Of a DNA stretch of 64,000 bases, positions 46,301-58,517 are shown piece by piece. Numbering within the stretch: the stretch's first letter is position 1; the number at the start of each line of letters is the position of its first letter. The DNA lies in NCBI RefSeq assembly GCF_011075055.1, contig NC_058145.1, positions 1,562,887-1,626,886 on the forward strand, written 5' to 3'. Below the pieces are notes generated by a model. The model was given only the letters and a program-made list of their open reading frames with translations, was not told where the DNA came from and ran no database searches. The position numbers were made by a program, and so were the translations under genes. This DNA comes from Mangifera indica. Lineage: Eukaryota > Streptophyta > Magnoliopsida > Sapindales > Anacardiaceae.

Positions 46301-49021
46301 AGTTGGGGGGTAAATTGGGTTTTTTAAAATCTTGGAGAGCTGGATGAGATTCATTACAAGAAATGGGGTTTTATGGAAATTTTGGATGTAACATTGGACC
46401 TTTTAATTAAAGAATTTTCATTTGGGGTTAAATTGAGATTTTTCTCATCCACGGTTTCTGATCGGGTAGTTTTCGAATTTTATATCCGTTTTTTCTGTTT
46501 TAGGTTTTTCTATATGTATTTTTCAAATTTCAAATTCGAGTTTTCAAATTTTGCTGTTTTTTGACACAACTTATGATGTAACGACGTCATTTCAGTTTCG
46601 TTTTTCTGAATTCGAATTTCAGTTCCGTTTTTTTGGATTTCACCATTTTAGGTTATATCGATTCGTATTTTCACGATTTCCGAATGAATTTATGAGTATT
46701 GTCACTTTAAGGTATTTTAACGTATGGAATTCGAATTGCAACTCCGTTTTTTCGAATTTCACCAATTCGAAATATATCGAGTCGTATTTTCATGAGCTCC
46801 GAACGATTTTTCACTTATCGTCACTTTAAGGAATTTCAACGTTTAGAATTCGAATTTCAGTTCCGTTTTTTCGATATTCACCATTTTATGATATATCGAT
46901 TCGTATTTTCACGATTTTCGAATGATTTTTCGAGTATCGTCACTTTAAAGTATTTCAACGTATAGAATTCGAATTTCAGTTCCGTTTTTTCAGATTTCAC
47001 CATTTTAGGTTATATCGATTCGTATTTTCACGATTTCTGAATAATTTTCTGAGTATCGTCACTTTAAGGTATTTCAACGTATCGAATTCGAATTGCAATT
47101 CCATTTTTTCGAATTTCACAATTTCAGGATATATCGAATCGTCTTTTCATGATCTCCGAACGATTTTTCAATTATCGTCACTTTAAGGTATTTTAACGTT
47201 TAGAATTCGAATTTCAGTTTCGTTTTTTCGAAATTCACCATTTTAGGATATATCGATTCGTATTTTCACGATTTCCGAATGAATTTCTGAGTATTGTCAC
47301 TTTAAGGTATTTTAACGTATGGAATTCGAATTGCAACTCCGTTTTTTCGAATTTCACCAATTCGAAATATATCGAGTCGTATTTTCATGAGCTCCGAACG
47401 ATTTTTCACTTATCGTCACTTTAAGGAATTTCAACGTTTAGAATTCGAATTTCAGTTCCGTTTTTTCGATATTCACCATTTTATGATATATCGATTCGTA
47501 TTTTCACGATTTTCGAATGATTTTTCGAGTATCGTCACTTTAAAGTATTTCAACGTATAGAATTCGAATTTCAGTTCCGTTTTTTCAGATTTCACCATTT
47601 TAGGTTATATCGATTCGTATTTTCACGATTTCTGAATAATTTTCTGAGTATCGTCACTTTAAGGTATTTCAACGTATCGAATTTGAATTGCAATTCCATT
47701 TTTTCGAATTTCACAATTTCAGGATATATCGAATCGTCTTTTCATGATCTCCGAACGATTTTTCAATTATCGTCACTTTAAGGTATTTTAACGTTTAGAA
47801 TTCGAATTTCAGTTTCGTTTTTTCGAAATTCACCATTTTAGGATATATCGATTCGTATTTTCACGATTTCCGAATGATTTTCTGAGTATCGTCACTTTAA
47901 GGTATTTTAACGTATGGAATTCGAATTGCAACTCCGTTTTTTCGAATTTCACCAATTCGAAATATATCGAGTCGTATTTTCATGATCTCCGAACGATTTT
48001 TCACTTATCGTCACTTTAAGGAATTTCAACGTTTAGAATTCGAATTTCAGTTCCGTTTTTTCGATATTCACCATTTTAGGATATATCGATTCTTATTTTC
48101 ACGATTTTCGAATGATTTTTTGAGTATCGTCACTTTAAAGTATTTCAACGTATAGAATTCGAATTTAAGTTCCGTTTTTTCAGATTTCACCATTTTAGGT
48201 TATATCGATTCGTATTTTCACGATCTCTGAACGAATTTTTTATTATCGTCACTTTAAGGTACTTCAACGTATAGAATTTGAATTTCACATCCGTTTTTCA
48301 AATTTGACCATTTTAGGATATATCGATTCGTATTTTCAAAACTTTCAAACAATTTTCTGATTATCGTCACTTCAAGGTATTTCAACCTATAAAGTATGAA
48401 TTTCAGTTTCGTTTTTTCTATTTTCCGTCATTTAAGGATAACTTTTTCGATTGTTAACATTCCACAGAAGTTGAACGTATAGAACTCGAATTTCTGTTCT
48501 TATTTGTTAAGTTTTGTCGTTTCCTTTTTAATTATTTGATATTTCTCATCTTTATATGTTTTTTTCACTAATACATTTGTTTACAAATTTATTTTTGTGA
48601 ATATCTAAAAAATTTTACGTGATTGTTACAGGATATTTCTCGCAAAAGAAGACGGATTGAGAGCGAGTTGCGCATTCCCGATGAGTCCAGACACTTTCGG
48701 GCAGATGCGATATCTCGTGCACAGCGTACGGCATTATCCCGGATTTCTTCTACATTGACCCCTCAGCAGCTGCGACCATTTGAGAGGACGTGTTTCGGGT
48801 CCTTCCTTCGTTTACCCGAAACCAAATTCTGCGGGATATTGGTTCATGCATTTTTACTCCGACAGTTACATCCACCCTTTGCCAGAGACGAGTTTTGGTT
48901 TAGGGTTAGCGGGGTTGATGTGAGGTTTAGTCCATTCGAGTTTGCGTTGGTGACAGGGCTTTCGTCTACCTCTATGCGTCGACGATTAGCGACGCAGTTG
49001 TACTTTCATTGTATCGAGTAG
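45971..49021 (+). CDS. MULE-borne DUF1985 protein (Ulp1-associated), truncated
   Basis: Proposed two exons: 45,971-45,982 (ATGGCAAAGAAG, donor GTTAGT) and 48,632-49,021 (acceptor TTACAG), 133 residues, joined in phase 0. Residues 5-15 are basic (RKRRRIESELR), a possible nuclear signal. The rest, FERTCFGSFLRLP through FALVTGL, is the N-terminal part of the DUF1985 domain, normally upstream of a Ulp1-type SUMO protease domain in plant MULE-encoded proteins. No protease domain follows; the frame stops after FHCIE. The 2.65-kb intron holds the 119-bp array. The first exon is inferred from splice fit only. Confidence 0.65.
46601..48410. repeat. 15-unit 119-bp tandem array with 595-bp higher-order repeat
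   Basis: The word GTCACT recurs at 46,701, 46,820, 46,939 and so on to 48,366. That is 15 times with a constant 119-bp step; only the last step is 118. Variants repeat every fifth unit: GCAACTCCG near 46,737, 47,332 and 47,927 are 595 bp apart. Each monomer contains a GAATTCGAATTTCAGTTCCG and an ATATCGATTCG type segment. The fifth-order periods are more alike than neighbouring monomers. Confidence 0.93.
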
Positions 49022-49376
49022 CTCACGGATGTATATTTATCGTTATTCCTATGTGTAGATGTATATATTTACTGTATGTTTATATGTATATGATATACTT
49101 TATTTGTGATTATATATGGATGTGTATCGTATTTGAGTTCATTTTTTACTTGATCTTGTCATGAAAAAACAATAAAAACGTATAATTACTCAAATATTTA
49201 CACAATTGAAACAATTAGAGAAAATAAAGTAATACTGAAATAAAGTAACACTAAATTTATTACATCAAATGACAATACAATTACACATTTGAAACATAAT
49301 AAAAATACATCGGTTACATAAACCTGAAGTACAACAATGAAGAATCATATAAAAAATAAAATTTAGTAGCAGCATG

Positions 49377-49667
49377 TCAAGATCTCGTTCCTTTGCCTTT
49401 TGTTTGTGAACGCTGGGGGGCAGAGCTCGGGACCGGTGCTGGGGATTTACATTGGGTTCGTGTATGCCCCGGTTCATGACAACGACTACAAATCCTCTGT
49501 GTAACAATTTCTCCTTGTGATGGACGTCGATTTCTATTGGCTGGACGACCTGGACGACGACTATCGAGGACGGGGGGCAATATAACTCTGTCTTCCGGTG
49601 AGTGTAACCAATCACATTGATTTCCAAGAGGATTGATTGGTTCCTGGTATATTGCACGAACGAATCC
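49377..49667 (-). pseudogene. C-terminal fragment of a MULE transposase (zinc knuckle)
   Basis: The frame from 49,667 reads AIYQEPINPLGNQCDWLHSP, then ILPPVLDSRRPGRPANRNRR and CSRCHEPGHTRTQC, a CX2CX4HX4C zinc knuckle, ending KGKGTRS. This layout (a PPxxxRRPGRP linker, then CCHC) is the usual tail of plant MuDR-type transposases. The DDE catalytic core and SWIM domain are absent. It runs opposite to the DUF1985 exon. Confidence 0.8.
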
Positions 49668-50440
49668 CTACTAATTGATGTTAACAAAAAAAATGAAAGT
49701 GAGAGTAAGTGTTTGAGTGATATGAGAAGAGTGTGGAAATAAAATGAGTGAGGAGGGTTTATATAGATGAGGGGAAGGGTATTTTTGACATTTTAGAAAA
49801 AGTAATGAAATATATAAATAAATATGAAAATGCCTTTACAATGTAAAATATCCAAAAACCCCTCATATTTATCCTAAATTACATTTAACCCCCAATACTT
49901 GTCAAATATTGCATTTAACCCCCATATTACGACATAAAAACTATACTTAACAAATAAAATGAAGTTTTAGGATAAGATTGACATAAATACCTTTTTTTGA
50001 TGAATAGTATTTTTTCGAGTCGAATTCAGAAATACGAACTTCCTTCGTCCGAACGAATCCCTACTAATTGATGTTAACAAAAAAAATGAAAGTGAGAGTA
50101 AGTGTTTGAGTGATATGAGAAGTGTGTGGAAATAAAATGAGTGAGAAGAGTTTATATAGATGAGGGGAAGGGTATTTTTGACATTTTAGAAAAAGTAATA
50201 TAATATATTAATAAATATGAAAATGCCTTTACAATGTAAAATATCCAAAAACCCCCCATATTTATTCTAAATTACATGTAACCTTATAATGAGTGAGAAG
50301 AGTTATATAAATGAAGGGAGGGGTAATTTTGTCATTTTAGAAAAAGTTTTAAATAAATAAATAAATATCAAAATCTTTTATAGTGTAAAATATCTAAAAA
50401 CCCCCAATATTTATCTAAAATTCTATTAAAACCCTATAGT
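49652..50440. repeat. Direct repeats of about 220 bp, spaced about 397 bp, in the MULE right half
   Basis: 49,652-49,880 and 50,049-50,275 are nearly identical from CGAACGAATCCCTACTAATT through ATATCCAAAAACCCC. A shortened third copy covers about 50,290-50,430. Confidence 0.8.
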
Positions 50441-51363
50441 GAGTGGAAGAGTTATATAAATATGAGGGAAAGGGTAATTTCGGTATTTAAAAAAAGTCAT
50501 AGGCATTTTTTTTTTTTGAAACAGTGATTTTGGGCATTTTGGCTTGGAAATAGTGATTTTGGGCATTTTGGCTTAATGGGAGGGCATTTTGGCTATTTTT
50601 TAAAATTTCCCTACTTTTATTTTGCTTCATTTTACAAGTATCCAAGCTACATTGTCAGCCATTATTATGATACACATGGAACCAGTAATGCTGCTCATTC
50701 ATTCTTCCACACTCCTACTGTTTATTCAGTCGTTGTGGCGTCCGATGAAACTGTTGCTTCATTGTTCAGCGATGACAATCCCCATGCCTGCACTATCATG
50801 TGATTGGGCAACGTTATGTGCATAAACTTTTGAATACATAATTGGGTACATATATTATATATAATTATATGATTAAATATTTTTTTATTCTTAATTTAAA
50901 ATAACTCAATAACAAGATGCAATATCATCATGTATTCAAAAGTGTGGATGCATAATTTTATTATATGTGATTTTCACCATGAAATTTTTTATATTCGAGT
51001 CTCATGCTTCTTTGTAGGTGTTAAAAAACTTCAATTCATATTAATTAATATTTAGTAATTGTAATTTTCGGTTCATTTGTGTGTTTTAGTAAAACTATAT
51101 ATGCCCAGTTTTGAGCATTCAATGTTGTACATAGATGATGTATCATCACTTGATTAAATGATTTTAAATTAAATATATACTAACACTCAATTACATGATG
51201 ACATATCTTCTAGTATTTAATTGAATTTTAAAATTGGATGTAGATAGTATTATTTTTGTGAGTTTGTACTTATACTTCTTGTCATTATAGCAATTGGGGT
51301 GGTTCAATTCGGCATGAATGATCCTATGACTATGAACTTATTCATCTTTAGGTTTTTTTCAAT

Positions 51364-51645
51364 TAGGGTTGGATTCGAGCTAAACCAAATTTGAACTCAA
51401 GCTTTTTTCAGTGGAGTTAAGCTCGAGTTTAACTTGTTTCAAAGGTGTTTAAGGAATTAAGCACAAACTTAGCTCATCTCAAAGGTGTTCGAACTGGACT
51501 CATTTGATTCGAGTTTGAGCTTGAGTTCAGTTCAATACTAGAATAATGTTTTTTTAAGCGTATTGTTTAAAACAATATCGTTTTAATGAATTTGTATCAA
51601 AATTTTCAAGCTTATGAGCTTGAGCTCCGCTCAAATCTAGCCCTA
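51364..51645. mobile_element. Small hAT-type MITE, unit 3 copy
   Basis: The ends are TAGGGTTGGATT and AATCTAGCCCTA. The 8-bp flanks TTTTCAAT (51,356-51,363) and GTTTCAAT (51,646-51,653) match at 7 of 8. The body is made of GAGCTC/GAACTC words. It is orthologous in position to 35,103-35,367. Confidence 0.7.
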
Positions 51646-53282
51646 GTTTCAATTACCAAAAATATAAATGAAAATCAAGTAATGGAAGCTAGAGTTATTG
51701 GTATAGTACAAAATATAATACATATGGTACAATGCGATAAGATACACTATAGTAAGCGATATTTATCTTAAGATATATCAAAAACTGTAAGATATGGTGG
51801 GTGTATTATACGATATGATACATATTATCAATACAAATTAATACATCTTTTTATTTTTAAAAGATGTATTATACGATAAAATATATGATCCACAAAATTA
51901 GGTTTTCAATACATGATTTGACATGTGATTCTAATACTATTATGGAAACTAATTGACGCATATTACAAAGTAATATCTATACACAATGAATTGTTTGTGG
52001 ACAAATTGGGGACCCTATTTATTGGAGTTCAATAATACTTCATGTATTTTATTGTTATGTGATTAAATTATTTTAAATTAAATATCCAATCATAAATAAT
52101 ACTATGGATATAAACAAATTATACAAAGTTATATGTAAAAAGTACAAAAATATATGAGTGTTTGTGATTAGATGATATGATTGTTTTTTTTTTTTTTTTG
52201 TAAGTTCAAAATCACTCAATCAAATAATATCGCATCAAGTTATATAAATAAGTTTATATAATTTATTAGTACTGATTGTATTACTCTCTAATCATATGAT
52301 AATATTGCATTATTATTTATATATATTATGGGGGCATTTGATTGAAGAATTTAAAGATTACTATAATAATTTATCTTTTATTATTTATATTACTTTGTTT
52401 AATTTGTTAAGTAATAAAAGATTTCGATAATCTTAATTTTATTATCTCTAACAAAAAATGATAATTAATTATACCTATAAATTTTTATCAAATTTTATCA
52501 AACATAATAATTATTTATACTTAAAAAACCAATAATCTTTTATGAAATCTGTCATTATGCAATATTTTATCTAAACTAAATACAACATATTTGTACATAT
52601 CATGTGATGTTGAAAATTTTTCTATTAGAAAAATTAAAGATGTTGTTTTTAAAAATTATTATAATATTTTTTAAACTAATAATACATCATTTAAATATTT
52701 AGTTGAATATTCAAAAGTATGAATCAAGCAACTAAAAACATTTCATCAGGCCAACTTTTGTCTTTTGGCGTGTGATGCTCCACTAGTAAGAGGGTAGAAC
52801 ACAGTGGCCGACTGAGCAGGAAGTTTTAATGAATTTTCAATTATGTCTGCCTTTATATATTAGAATTTACAATTTTATACCAGAAATAACTTTCCAATTT
52901 TATTGAATAACACTGACAAAATAGAGTAGCCGCTTCTCACCATTTTCGCTACAGCTTTGTCAACCCTTCTTCTCTTCACCTCTGTTTCAAATTGATATTT
53001 AATTGTTCATTCAGGTCTCCAATTTCATCCTCTGTTTATTATTTTGAAGAAATACTATATTTGCTTTCTCAGGTTTAGTTTTGTTTAAAAATACACTAAC
53101 AAAAGCAGTTTCCACATCAATTTTGATGTTTCCTTGCAGTTCTGTTTGATTACAGCGAAAATGAAGAAAAATATACATCACTTAAATTTTGTGACTTACA
53201 CGAATAAATATACCTGAATTCTTAGCTTCGTCACATGCCTCTTCTTTCACAGTAACTGGCAAAGTCTTTGAAATATACTAAC

Positions 53283-53361
53283 CTGAACCTTGGCATTCGA
53301 TTTTTGAGAAGCTCTCATATTTCTTAAAGGCTTTTCTGAAATATTATGCTTATAAAAAGAT
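53283..53361 (-). other. Exon-like 79-nt fragment (unknown protein), copy 2
   Basis: Same length, CAG/GTTAGT borders and frame as 12,415-12,493, with a few substitutions (ending MRASQKSNAKVQ). A second exon-like stretch (RRFAEMGRDFLSLALK...DEAKNS) is at 53,640-53,740. The protein is not recognised. Confidence 0.4.
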
Positions 53362-54263
53362 CTGAAAATACTGGTTAAAATGTAAGAAAATGATGTCTTA
53401 AATTCGGGTGATTTGCCATGGAAAATAATACAAAGATCTGTAAACTTTGCTTCTTCTATAGACAAAGCGAAGCCTTTTCCCTCTTTTTATGGGTTCTTAG
53501 TTCTAAAATCAAAATCAGTGTTGTGATGAGGAAGAGGAAAGTCAGTAGAGGGAATGTTAGAAGGCAACGGTGAAAATGAAGAAAAATTTACATCACTTAA
53601 ATTTTGTGACTTACACGAATAAATATACCTGAATTTTTAGCTTCGTCACGTGCCTCTTCTTTCGCAGTAATTGGCAAAGTCTTTAAAGCCAAGCTGAGAA
53701 AATCTCTCCCCATCTCAGCAAAACGACGACTTAGAGGTAAAATAATTTTTAGTTTTGGAAAACAAAGAGAAATAGAACAATAAGAAGACGGAGTTACAAA
53801 GACAAAAGAGAGATTTTTAAAATATGATTAAGCTTGTTTGAATTTTGCTTGTTTGTTTTGTGTGGGAACTGGGAGTGATTGTTTGGAAGAAAATTGGTCA
53901 GTTTTGGATTATTTACTATCGTTTGTAAGGTATTTGAACAAAAGCTTGTGTGAAGTTACGGTAATTTTGTGCTTAATGTTTATCTTATATATTTACATAT
54001 ATATTTATGTTATTTGTTCTCGATACAACATAGTAAACGTTTTTCATTTATTAGCATTCTACATAATTAGTAAATGTTGTAAAAACTTGAATGTTAATAT
54101 CACAAAAATAAAATTAATCTGTAGCAAATGATTTTATACATGCTTTTGTCTTCAATTACATGCATATCAATTTCAATTTCACCTGTAACCTGTTTCACAT
54201 ACATCACGGAGTCAAAAGACTGACTTGAGGTAATTGTAAGTGGCGATGCTGATGTAATCTATT

Positions 54264-57200
54264 TTATCTATGAAAATCATATTGTTGTTTTAGGTCCTCC
54301 GGTAGAACGTAGAACAGGACGCCACACTCTTTCACCTCGTAACATTCAAGACGTCTACCTTTCCTATCTTTAATACAGAATTGAAACAAAACTTTACTAT
54401 TGATAGAAAACCAAGCGGACAAATACCCATAATCCGTGCATCCCAAGAATATGTGGTCTGAGTCAATAGACGACCGAACGTGCCAACATCTCCAATACAT
54501 TTTGGCGTTTTCATACTGCACCTTATAGTCAACTATCAACTCTTCGGGCGGATCATGATTGTCTCGGAGTGATATAACAAAGCAAAAAGAAAAATTCACT
54601 GCATCATCATTGAAACAGCTCGGTGATAGTTCCATAAATGATCCCTTACTTCGGAAGGCAAACCACTCTGGAATTGAACTTCCAGGAAAACATATATAGT
54701 CATTTGAAAGCACCAGGTAACCATTTGATTCCTGTACAGTGGAAATCTTCAGATCAAGTATGAAATTATAAGATTTGTTATCTATTTTTTTAAAAAAGAA
54801 AAGAGAGACAAATAAAAGGAGAAATTGACATACAATTTTTCTACGCTGAAAATTTTGTAGAACAGGTTTTGCAATGTCTTTAAGGGCACTCTGGTCCAGT
54901 TTTAAACAATTGATGAAATTAATGTCTTTAAGCCCAAGCCTCCATGCAGTTGACGATAAACCAGATAACAATTCAAGTGATTTACAATTCTGTGCATCTA
55001 TCTGTAGTATGCTCGATGGAAGCTCTGGTAAGGATTTAAGCACATCACAGTAGCACAAATCAAGTTTGATCAAATTAGAAAGTTTTATGATGCTTGCCGG
55101 TATGCTCTCAAATTTGTTTCTGCCTATATTTAATTCTTTTAGTGAGGTTAATTGGCCAAGACTGCTGGGTAACTCAGTGATACAACAATTAGATAGATTT
55201 AGATACTTGAGTCGTTGCAAACCTGATAAAGAAGGCAATATCAAACCCACGTGTTCCTCACCCTTATATCCCTCAAAAGATAACCACTCAAGGTTATTCA
55301 AACATACTATGGATGGTGGTACTTCCCTTATACCAGTACCTTTAGCATCAAGTTGACACAAAACTTCTGAAATGTTAAGTTTCAAACAACCAGAGAGATT
55401 AAGATACATAAGAGACTCCAACTTACCGATGTTGCTCGGAAGACTCTCAAGGCTCCAACAATTTGTAAGATCCAATCTCTTTAGTTTGGATAGATACTGA
55501 ATTGATGAGGGTAGCTCTTGTATCCCACTTCTACATAAAGATAAATACTTAATGTTACATGGGAAGCTTGAAACTATCTTAAGACCCGAGCAACCAGAGA
55601 GATCAAAAGTTTTAAGAGCATTCAAACTAAAAATACTGCTTGGCAAGCTCTCAAGCCTTAAGCAACCACAAAGAGTCAGTTCTCTAAGAGACTTCAACTC
55701 ACTAATGCCACTAGGAAGACTCTTAAGCCTTGAGCAATTGTGAAGAGTTAGATTTTCAAGAGACTTCAACTCACTAATGCCACTAGGAAGACTCTCAAGC
55801 CTTGAGCAACCGTCAAGAATCAAATGTTCAAGAGACTTCAACTTACCAATGTCATTAGGAAGACTCTCAAGCCTTTTACAACCATGAAGATTCAAAGTCA
55901 CTAACTTAGATAGATTCTCGATTGACAAAGACAATTCTCTAATTGCAGTTCCATCTAAGCTTAACACTTCAACATTACGTGACAGACTAGGCACTGTATC
56001 CAAATTTGAGCAACCTGTGAAAAGAACTTTTCGCAAAGATTTTGAATAAATTCCTGATGGAATATTGCAAAGGCTTGTGCAATTTGTCAAATTTAAAATA
56101 GAAAGCTTATTGAGATACTGAATAGATGAATGAATCTCAATCAAACTTATACAACCTTTTAAATCTAAAGTCTCAAGATTTTTGGCCATTGAAAAGTCAG
56201 GACATTTGAGTAAATGTTTGGATTGGCTAAGGTTAATATGTTTTAAATTTACAATATCCTGTAATGAAAAAGAAATTTAACAAATAAGATTTACCAGAGA
56301 AATTAGCATATATATTATCTTGAATTCACAACATGCTATAATTTCATAAAAATAATAACATATAAATACCTTGACCCCAGACCCAAGTTGCTCAATGTTG
56401 CTTCTAGGCATCTCAAGTGCAACAAGGTTCTCTAGATGAAATTTCGAAGGCAATGATGTCCATGCATACCTAGGCCATGAGAGATACTTTAGCTCAAGGA
56501 ATTCAAAATCCGCGTCTTGAAATCCATACAGCTTAATAAAACCCTTTCCATAGTGCGAGTTATAGACTTTGAGATATTTTAGGTTTGACATCTTTGAAAA
56601 AGCATGAGGAGCTAAGTGAATTTCTCCTACTCGAGACACATCTAGACATATGTTTTTAATTGCTTCAGTTCCCTAATCAACAAAAGAAATGATACACATG
56701 AATGTTAATGTATTTTTCAAGTTTACATATAACATACAAAGGAATAAGCAATGCATTTTCCTCACCTTATTTCTTGTCAAAACATGATATATGTCTTTAT
56801 GGTGAAATAAGCGACTGCGTTTACCAGGATCTTCAATAGATTCTTGTCGAACAATTTCTCTACCCATTTCTTCAAGCAAATCATGCATTGTTATCTTATT
56901 ATCATATGATTCAATAACAAGAGACTTATCAATGAGAACTCTTAACCCAATCTCTGTGGAGCAGCCACAAGAATCTATGACACATATTACAAGATCTCTA
57001 TTTTCCCCTTTAAAGATGCATGCAATATCTAAGAACAATTCCTTCTCTTCATAATCTAAGCTATCAAAGCTTATTTTCAACACACTTTGGATATCCATAG
57101 GAGGACTTCTTTCTAATTTATTCAGTGCACTTTCCCATTCTTGCTTTGTCTTTCCTGATAGATAAGAGCCTAAAACTTTCAGAGCTAATGGGACACCTCT

Positions 57201-58517
57201 AGCATATGTTACTATCCTTTTTTATTGCTCCATGTACTCTTCAATTGTATCCCCATTATGTCTAAAGGCATAACGGCTAAAAAGTTGAAAAGCTTCATGA
57301 TAAAATAATCCCTCAAGCTTGTATATCTTATCTGGCCCACAAATATTATTAAGAACTTGTTTATCTCGTGATGTTATAATAATTCGACTTCCTAAACCTA
57401 AACATTTGGGATCTCCAATTAAATTTTCTATTTGGTTTAAAGAAGTCACATCATCAAAAACAATGAGAACCTTCTTACAAGCAAGTTTTTCTTTTGTGAG
57501 GGTGAATCTTTTGTTGGCATATTTATCCTCTAATATTTTGGAAAGAAGTTCTTGATGCAAGGCAGTTAGTCTCCTGTGATTATCTGATTCTTCCCTAACA
57601 TTTTCAGCGAAGAAAGAACCTTCAAAATAGCTCAAATATTTGTTGAATATTGCACGACTAATAGATGTCTTGCCTATTCCGCCAAGGCCCCAAATCCCCA
57701 CAATACAAACATCATTAGACCCAATTTTCAACAAAGACTCAATTTCTTTGATGGTAAATTCTACTCCAATTAAGTCACTATGATCACTTGGAGATATTTT
57801 GTTTAGTCTCTTTAATATATCCACAATAGTTTCTTCTATAAGTTCAGATTCACACCTAAAAAGGTAAAAAATATTAGTTAGTATGAATAAATAGAGAGAA
57901 AAAGATATCGTATATTTCATTCCAAAATAGTTGATCTAACCAATTTGTTAGTTGATAAAAGATGTCTTTTCCTTAGTTGGCTTAAAAAATATAGAACAAA
58001 GTAAAATATTTTCAAACAGTACAAGTAAAATACGTATGTACTTTTTGCTATCTGCAGTCCATCCAGAGAGATTAGCTACTTCCTTCAAAGCAGTCTTCCA
58101 TCTCTGTAGCACATCTAAGCTCTCCTCAAAACGCTTTTCGAGGTCGACAAACCCATCCCCAAAAGCTCCAGTTTGATTCCTTACATGTGATGGATCAACG
58201 TGATAGAAAATTGGTATTACCATCTGTCGAAACATTTGTTTGCAGTCAAGGATCTTTGCAAGTTCTTCTAAACACCATCTGGAAGAGGCATAATTTTCTG
58301 ACAAAATGATAACGGAAATCTTTGACTGTTCAATTGCCTTCAATAGAGATGGTGAAATTTCTTCTCCTCTGTCGAATTCGTAATCAATGAAAGCTCGAAT
58401 TTTTTTACGACACAAAGCTGCAGCAAGATGGCTTGTGAAATTATTCCGGGTGTCCACACCTCTAAAACTAAGGAAAACATCATACTTTACTTCTGGAATG
58501 TTGCAAGAAGAAGCCAT
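54264..58517 (-). pseudogene. TNL-3: complete TNL structure with one stop codon in NB-ARC
   Basis: Five exons in phase: 58,517-58,042; 57,855-56,766; 56,672-56,370; 56,258-54,834; 54,731-54,264 (1254 codons). The TIR domain has DVFLSFRGVDTR (Glu-to-Val in the usual RGED) and SENYASSRWCLEEL. The NB-ARC domain has GLGGIGKT, VLIVFDDV, TSRD, GVPLAL and MHD. Codon 370 (57,222-57,224) is TAA where TNL-1 has TCA, just before the GVPLAL motif; everything after is open. C-JID ends ECYEVKECGVLF...QQYDFHR. The LRR exon is 144 bp longer than in TNL-1, about two 24-residue repeats. An upstream in-frame ATG exists at 58,544, but the start at 58,517 matches the paralogues. As read it would yield a 369-residue TIR plus partial NB protein; a truncated TN product is possible. 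Confidence 0.9.
55660..55880 (-). repeat. Expanded 72-bp LRR units in TNL-3
   Basis: Three or more near-identical 72-bp units encode ISELKSLENLTLHNCSRLKS-type repeats (24 residues each). TNL-1 has fewer units at this place, and the exon length difference (144 bp) equals two units. Confidence 0.75.

Larger units (their letters stand above)
45144..50611. mobile_element. 5.47-kb Mutator-like element (MULE) with DUF1985 gene
   Basis: The terminal inverted repeats start GGGAAATTTTAAAAA and mirror at TTTTTAAAATTTCCC; looser similarity (AATGCCC words) continues for about 85 bp. A perfect 9-bp target duplication TACTTTTAT flanks it (45,135-45,143 and 50,612-50,620). HIPP copy 1 shows the uninterrupted target. 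Inside, left to right: a duplicated approximately 460-bp leader, a 15-unit 119-bp array, a DUF1985 exon (+), a transposase C-terminus (-) and a duplicated approximately 220-bp block. Most of the transposase is missing, so it is non-autonomous. Confidence 0.95.
44053..50803 (+). pseudogene. HIPP: HIPP copy 2, split by a Mutator-like element
   Basis: Exons: 44,053-44,058, 44,147-44,225, and a third starting at 45,025 that is interrupted at 45,143 and resumes at 50,621. The HMA motif reads DCEGCAS, but the next codon is TAG (44,195-44,197). A second TAG is at 45,087-45,089 (GFGV-stop) and 21 bp present in copy 1 are deleted in frame after KVLKA. After the 5.47-kb insertion the C-terminus continues FASFYKYPSYIVSHYYD to DDNPHACTIM, a canonical CaaX box. 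The donor of intron 2 (AAAG|GT), lost in copy 1, is intact here. The copies therefore died by different lesions. Confidence 0.9.
50804..54263. other. HIPP-TNL spacer and TNL-3 3' flank
   Basis: Colinear with unit 2 to about 52,530, then with the TNL 3' flanks at 28,200-29,300 and 12,400-12,720. It contains a small hAT element, two exon-like fragments and AT-rich sequence. A T(16) run lies near 52,184-52,199. No gene is supported. Confidence 0.55.

Noticed and set aside
46373..46829. Phe-rich open frames
   Set aside because: They arise from the T-rich tandem repeat and its edge, with no start context or conservation.
46601..48410. CRISPR-like array
   Set aside because: Units are contiguous 119-bp tandem repeats without unique spacers, in a plant transposon; this is a satellite-type array.
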